Positions 5,209 to 7,597 of a stretch of 7,597 bases of DNA are shown in pieces. Position 1 is the first letter of the stretch. Every line of letters starts with the position of its first letter. The notes below the pieces were generated by a model. It had not been told where the DNA came from. It ran no database searches and saw only the letters and a program-made list of their open reading frames with translations. The DNA lies in contig DLFX01000269.1 in the NCBI GenBank assembly GCA_002482405.1, forward strand, positions 5,116 to 12,712, given 5' to 3'. The position numbers were made by a program, and so were the translations under genes. Source of the stretch: Firmicutes bacterium UBA7709 (GTDB lineage: Bacteria; Bacillota_A; Clostridia; Peptostreptococcales; Anaerovoracaceae).

Positions 5209-5739
5209 ATGAAGGTTTTGGAATTATTGGACGAAATTGAAGAAATTGTTGATACAAGCTCGGGCTTTCCGCTCACGGGAAAAATTTTGGTGGACGCGGA
5301 GGAAATTCTTGAAATCGTAAAGGAAATCAGAGTCGAACTGCCGGATGAGATCCAGCAGGCCCAATGGATCAAGGACGAGCGGCAGCGGATTCTGGAAGAA
5401 GCGAAAAGGGAATACGAATCCATATTGAAGGACGCAAAGGTCCAGGCGGAGGCCCTCATCGAAAACGACGATATCACTGTAAAGGCGAAAATGCGCGCCG
5501 ACGAGATCATCCGAGTCGCCGAGGCAAACGTAAAAGCGCTGAAGCTGAGCACCTTTGACTACATAGACAGCATTCTGTACAACTTTCAGGACAAGATGGA
5601 TCAGCTGAACTCAGTCTATTTTCACGACATGTTCGGCAACCTCCAGAGCACCTTTGAAAAGATCAACGTCACCATTGCCGACAACAGGAACGAGATCAAG
5701 GATATGGTATACAGAGCCCAGATGGAGGGCAACGAATAG
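5209..5739 (+). CDS. Conserved coiled-coil protein, ATP-synthase-stalk-like, unknown function
   Basis: A 176-residue cysteine-free acidic protein with no membrane segment. An N-terminal block includes SSGFPLTGKILVD (residues 17-29) and ELPDEIQQAQWIKDERQRI (43-61). A long charged alpha-helix follows at about 55-115, rich in EEAKREYESILKDAK-type repeats that recall the peripheral stalk subunits (b or E/H) of rotary ATPases and DivIVA-like proteins. A final helical part has DSILYNFQDKMDQL. Such proteins occur beside coaD in Clostridia, where automatic annotation often says ATPase, but I see no Walker motif. The ribosome-binding site GGGAGG at 5193-5198 precedes the ATG by ten bases. Together with the neighbouring ylbJ it might belong to envelope or sporulation biology, which is inference only. 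Confidence 0.85.
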   Translation: MKVLELLDEIEEIVDTSSGFPLTGKILVDAEEILEIVKEIRVELPDEIQQAQWIKDERQRILEEAKREYESILKDAKVQAEALIENDDITVKAKMRADEIIRVAEANVKALKLSTFDYIDSILYNFQDKMDQLNSVYFHDMFGNLQSTFEKINVTIADNRNEIKDMVYRAQMEGNE

Positions 5740-5773
5740 GAATAATACCGCTTCATCGATAATATGATGGAGT

Positions 5774-6937
5774 ATGAAAAGGATCAGGAGAAGGACAATT
5801 TATATTTGGGCCGGTGTGCTTTCCTGCATCGGCTGTTTGGCGATGATGGCGTTTCCGTCTGTCGCTCTGAATGCCGCACAAAAAGGCATCGCTTTATGGG
5901 CAGGCTCTGTTTTGCCCGCATTGCTGCCTTTTTTTATTTGCGCCAATTTCATGACGAAGCTGGGCCTTCCTTCCTATATCGGAAAATTTTTCGAAAAGCC
6001 GTTCCAGAAGCTTTTCGGCGCTCCGGGAGTGTCCGCCTTTGTATTTTCCGTCAGCATTACGTCAGGATACCCCATGGGGGCGAAGCTGATCGGAGATCTG
6101 GGAAGAAGCAAGGCGATCTCCAGAAGCGACGCGAAGAGGATGCTGACCTTCTGCACCCCCTCCGGACCTCTGTTCATGCTGGGCGCGGTAGGAGCGGGGA
6201 TGCTGGCTTCCCCCGCGGCAGGAGCCGTAATCGCTTTGGCCCATTATCTGGGAGCCCTGTTGAACGGCTTGGTGTTTCGAATTTTTTCATCAAAAAAGGT
6301 GGAGCCTTTGCCGAAAACGCCTTTCAGGCCGGCTGCGGCGAGGGGAAGCCTTCTGGATATCTTCACCGACTCCATGATCGCTTCCTTCAAGTCCCTGGGA
6401 ATCATCTGCGGATATATCGTCCTGTTTATGATGATCACCGACTTCATCGAATTTTCCGGAATACTTGACACGTTTCAAACGGACTATGGCAGAAGCTTAG
6501 TTAAAGGCTGTCTGGAAATGACCGTGGGATGCGGCGGCATCGCGGGAAGCCAGGAGCTGACCCTGCTGTACCAGTGCGTTTTCTGCGCCTTTCTGATCTC
6601 CTTCGGGGGAGTATCCATCTACGCCCAGTCCATGAGCATGCTGTCGGGCCTGAACATCAGGACTGCCTGGTATTTCGCCGTGAAACTGTGCCACGGGCTG
6701 CTGGCAGCTGCCGTCGCCTGGCTCCTTGGACCGGCGCTGCTGCACATCGAGACACTGGAGACCTTCTCTCTGAAAAGGGAAGAGATCGTCAACGGGCTGG
6801 GCTTTTTTTATCAATTGTTATTTTCAACCAAAATGGTTATAATGATTGTGTTCTTGTTCCTTTTCACGATGCTGCTGGAGAAAATATTCAGGGGCATCCG
6901 CAAGCTAAGAAAAGGCAAAACCGAGAAAAAAGACTGA
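5774..6937 (+). CDS. ylbJ: Sporulation integral membrane protein YlbJ-like
   Basis: A 387-residue polytopic membrane protein. It starts MKRIRRR, a basic stretch consistent with an inside N-terminus, and then has around eight hydrophobic segments (about 10-30, 38-60, 85-105, 125-160, 205-230, 265-290, 305-325, 360-380). The conserved SGYPMGAK sits at residues 97-104 and a matching CGGIAGSQ region in the second half, typical of two inverted nucleoside-recognition (Gate) domains. In Bacillus subtilis ylbJ is transcribed in the mother cell and needed for proper spore formation, and it neighbours coaD/ylbM genes as here. The substrate is unknown. The ATG at 5774 is the first in frame after a stop; the ribosome-binding site is poor (GGAG only one base away). 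No convincing sporulation promoter is seen in the 34-base gap upstream. The stop TGA supplies part of the next ribosome-binding site. Confidence 0.9.
   Translation: MKRIRRRTIYIWAGVLSCIGCLAMMAFPSVALNAAQKGIALWAGSVLPALLPFFICANFMTKLGLPSYIGKFFEKPFQKLFGAPGVSAFVFSVSITSGYPMGAKLIGDLGRSKAISRSDAKRMLTFCTPSGPLFMLGAVGAGMLASPAAGAVIALAHYLGALLNGLVFRIFSSKKVEPLPKTPFRPAAARGSLLDIFTDSMIASFKSLGIICGYIVLFMMITDFIEFSGILDTFQTDYGRSLVKGCLEMTVGCGGIAGSQELTLLYQCVFCAFLISFGGVSIYAQSMSMLSGLNIRTAWYFAVKLCHGLLAAAVAWLLGPALLHIETLETFSLKREEIVNGLGFFYQLLFSTKMVIMIVFLFLFTMLLEKIFRGIRKLRKGKTEKKD
6815..6843 (+). promoter_or_regulatory. Candidate internal promoter for tmcAL
   Basis: TTGTTA (6815-6820), a 17-base spacer and a perfect TATAAT (6838-6843) lie near the 3' end of ylbJ, in an AT-rich patch coding for the last membrane segment. 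A transcript starting near 6850 would let tmcAL, a housekeeping gene, be made without sporulation-linked ylbJ. The same bases encode hydrophobic residues, so chance is possible. Confidence 0.45.
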
Positions 6938-6946
6938 GGAAAACCG

Positions 6947-7597
6947 ATGAAAGTTTTAGGGATCATAGCGGAGTACAATCCGTTTCACAACGGGCACAGG
7001 TACCATCTGGAAGAGTCGGTCAAATTGACTTCACCGGACTTCACAGTCTGCGTCATGAGCGGGGACTTTACCCAGAGGGGAGAACCTGCCATGGCGGATA
7101 AATGGATCCGTGCCGCGGCAACGGTAGAAAACGGAGTCGATCTGGTGCTGGAGCTTCCCTTTGCCTTTGCCTGCAATAATGCCGAATTCTTTGCGGCAGG
7201 GGCGGTGGACATCCTGAACCGTCTGGGCTGCGTGACTCATCTATCCTTCGGAAGCGAAGCGGGAGAGCTCTCTGCTCTTTCCCAAGCGGCGGACTATCTT
7301 GCATACGAAGACGACGAGCTGAAAAACACCATCCGGGAGTTTGCGGATCAGGGGCTGTCGTTCCCCCGAGCCAGGTATGAGGCTGTAAAAATGTGCAGGG
7401 GAGAGGCTTATTCCGACGTCCTGCGAAGCGCAAACAACATCCTGGCGGTGGAATACCTGAAGCAGCTTCGGCTGATGAAAAGCGAAATAGAGCCGGTCAC
7501 GGTAAAGAGATATGGGACAGGCTATCACGACATGGGATCCTATGAAAATATCGCCAGCGCCACCGCGATCCGGCATCAGGTGAAGCGGTCCGGCGAT
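6947..7597 (+). CDS. tmcAL: tRNA(Met) cytidine acetate ligase, N-terminal part (partial)
   Basis: The gene runs off the right edge: 217 codons are present, about half of a roughly 400-residue protein. TmcAL (formerly YlbM, DUF795) uses ATP to activate acetate as acetyladenylate and puts the acetyl group on the wobble cytidine 34 of elongator tRNA-Met, improving accurate AUG reading. The nucleotidyltransferase signature EYNPFHNGH lies at residues 9-17, followed by SGDFTQRGEPA (38-48), FGSE, and the conserved SATAIR (204-209) close to the edge. Reading is open and uninterrupted. The ATG at 6947 is preceded by TGAGGA (6935-6940) at six bases, whose TGA is the stop codon of ylbJ, so the two are linked in translation as well as by the candidate internal promoter. 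Confidence 0.96.
   Translation, partial: MKVLGIIAEYNPFHNGHRYHLEESVKLTSPDFTVCVMSGDFTQRGEPAMADKWIRAAATVENGVDLVLELPFAFACNNAEFFAAGAVDILNRLGCVTHLSFGSEAGELSALSQAADYLAYEDDELKNTIREFADQGLSFPRARYEAVKMCRGEAYSDVLRSANNILAVEYLKQLRLMKSEIEPVTVKRYGTGYHDMGSYENIASATAIRHQVKRSGD

Noticed and set aside
5740..5773. A sporulation sigma-E promoter directly upstream of ylbJ
   Set aside because: ATAATA and TAATAT strings occur, but no pair of boxes at acceptable spacing matches the known consensus.
5764..6468. A 234-codon plus-strand frame overlapping the first half of ylbJ
   Set aside because: It is the +1 shadow of ylbJ; its product is rich in Arg, His and Cys without pattern, while the ylbJ frame shows membrane segments and SGYPMGAK.

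Overview
The window reads as a chromosomal housekeeping segment from a low-to-mid GC, Gram-positive, anaerobic Firmicute of the class Clostridia. An oxygen-sensitive class III ribonucleotide reductase pair (nrdD-nrdG), the order rpmB / Asp23-family gene / recG / rsmD / coaD, and a ylbJ-like sporulation membrane gene followed by tmcAL (ylbM) all point that way. ylbJ suggests a spore-former or a recent descendant of one. No genus can be named from the sequence alone.

Layout, left to right. At 1-701 the 3' end of nrdD overlaps the stop/start of nrdG, its radical-SAM activase. A textbook sigma-A promoter (712-740) drives rpmB (ribosomal protein L28, zinc-ribbon form), which ends in a strong A/U-flanked terminator (1012-1041). 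The 1042-1632 interval is the only unusual part. Two very small two-helix membrane-protein genes lie on the minus strand, convergent with rpmB, behind a leader with two imperfect hairpins and a CATACAAT box that resembles a sporulation-sigma -10 element. From 1633 to the right edge everything is on the plus strand and closely packed: Asp23/Gls24-family gene, recG, rsmD, coaD, a coiled-coil protein of unknown function, ylbJ, and the first 217 codons of tmcAL.

How the genes work together: this is a conserved neighbourhood rather than one pathway. It covers dNTP supply (NrdDG), ribosome and RNA maturation (L28, RsmD acting on 16S rRNA, TmcAL acting on elongator tRNA-Met), replication-fork rescue (RecG), coenzyme A synthesis (CoaD) and spore formation (YlbJ). 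Three promoters share an extended -10 motif TATGGTAWAAT, and two genes (Asp23-family and rsmD) are best started at TTG codons that standard ATG-based calling would miss.

I found no mobile element, CRISPR array, RNA gene or clear new system. The points most worth checking are the cysteine-free run before the glycyl-radical motif of the nrdD end, the inverted pair of small membrane genes with its structured leader, and the absence of the DAK2-family gene that commonly sits between the Asp23-family gene and recG.
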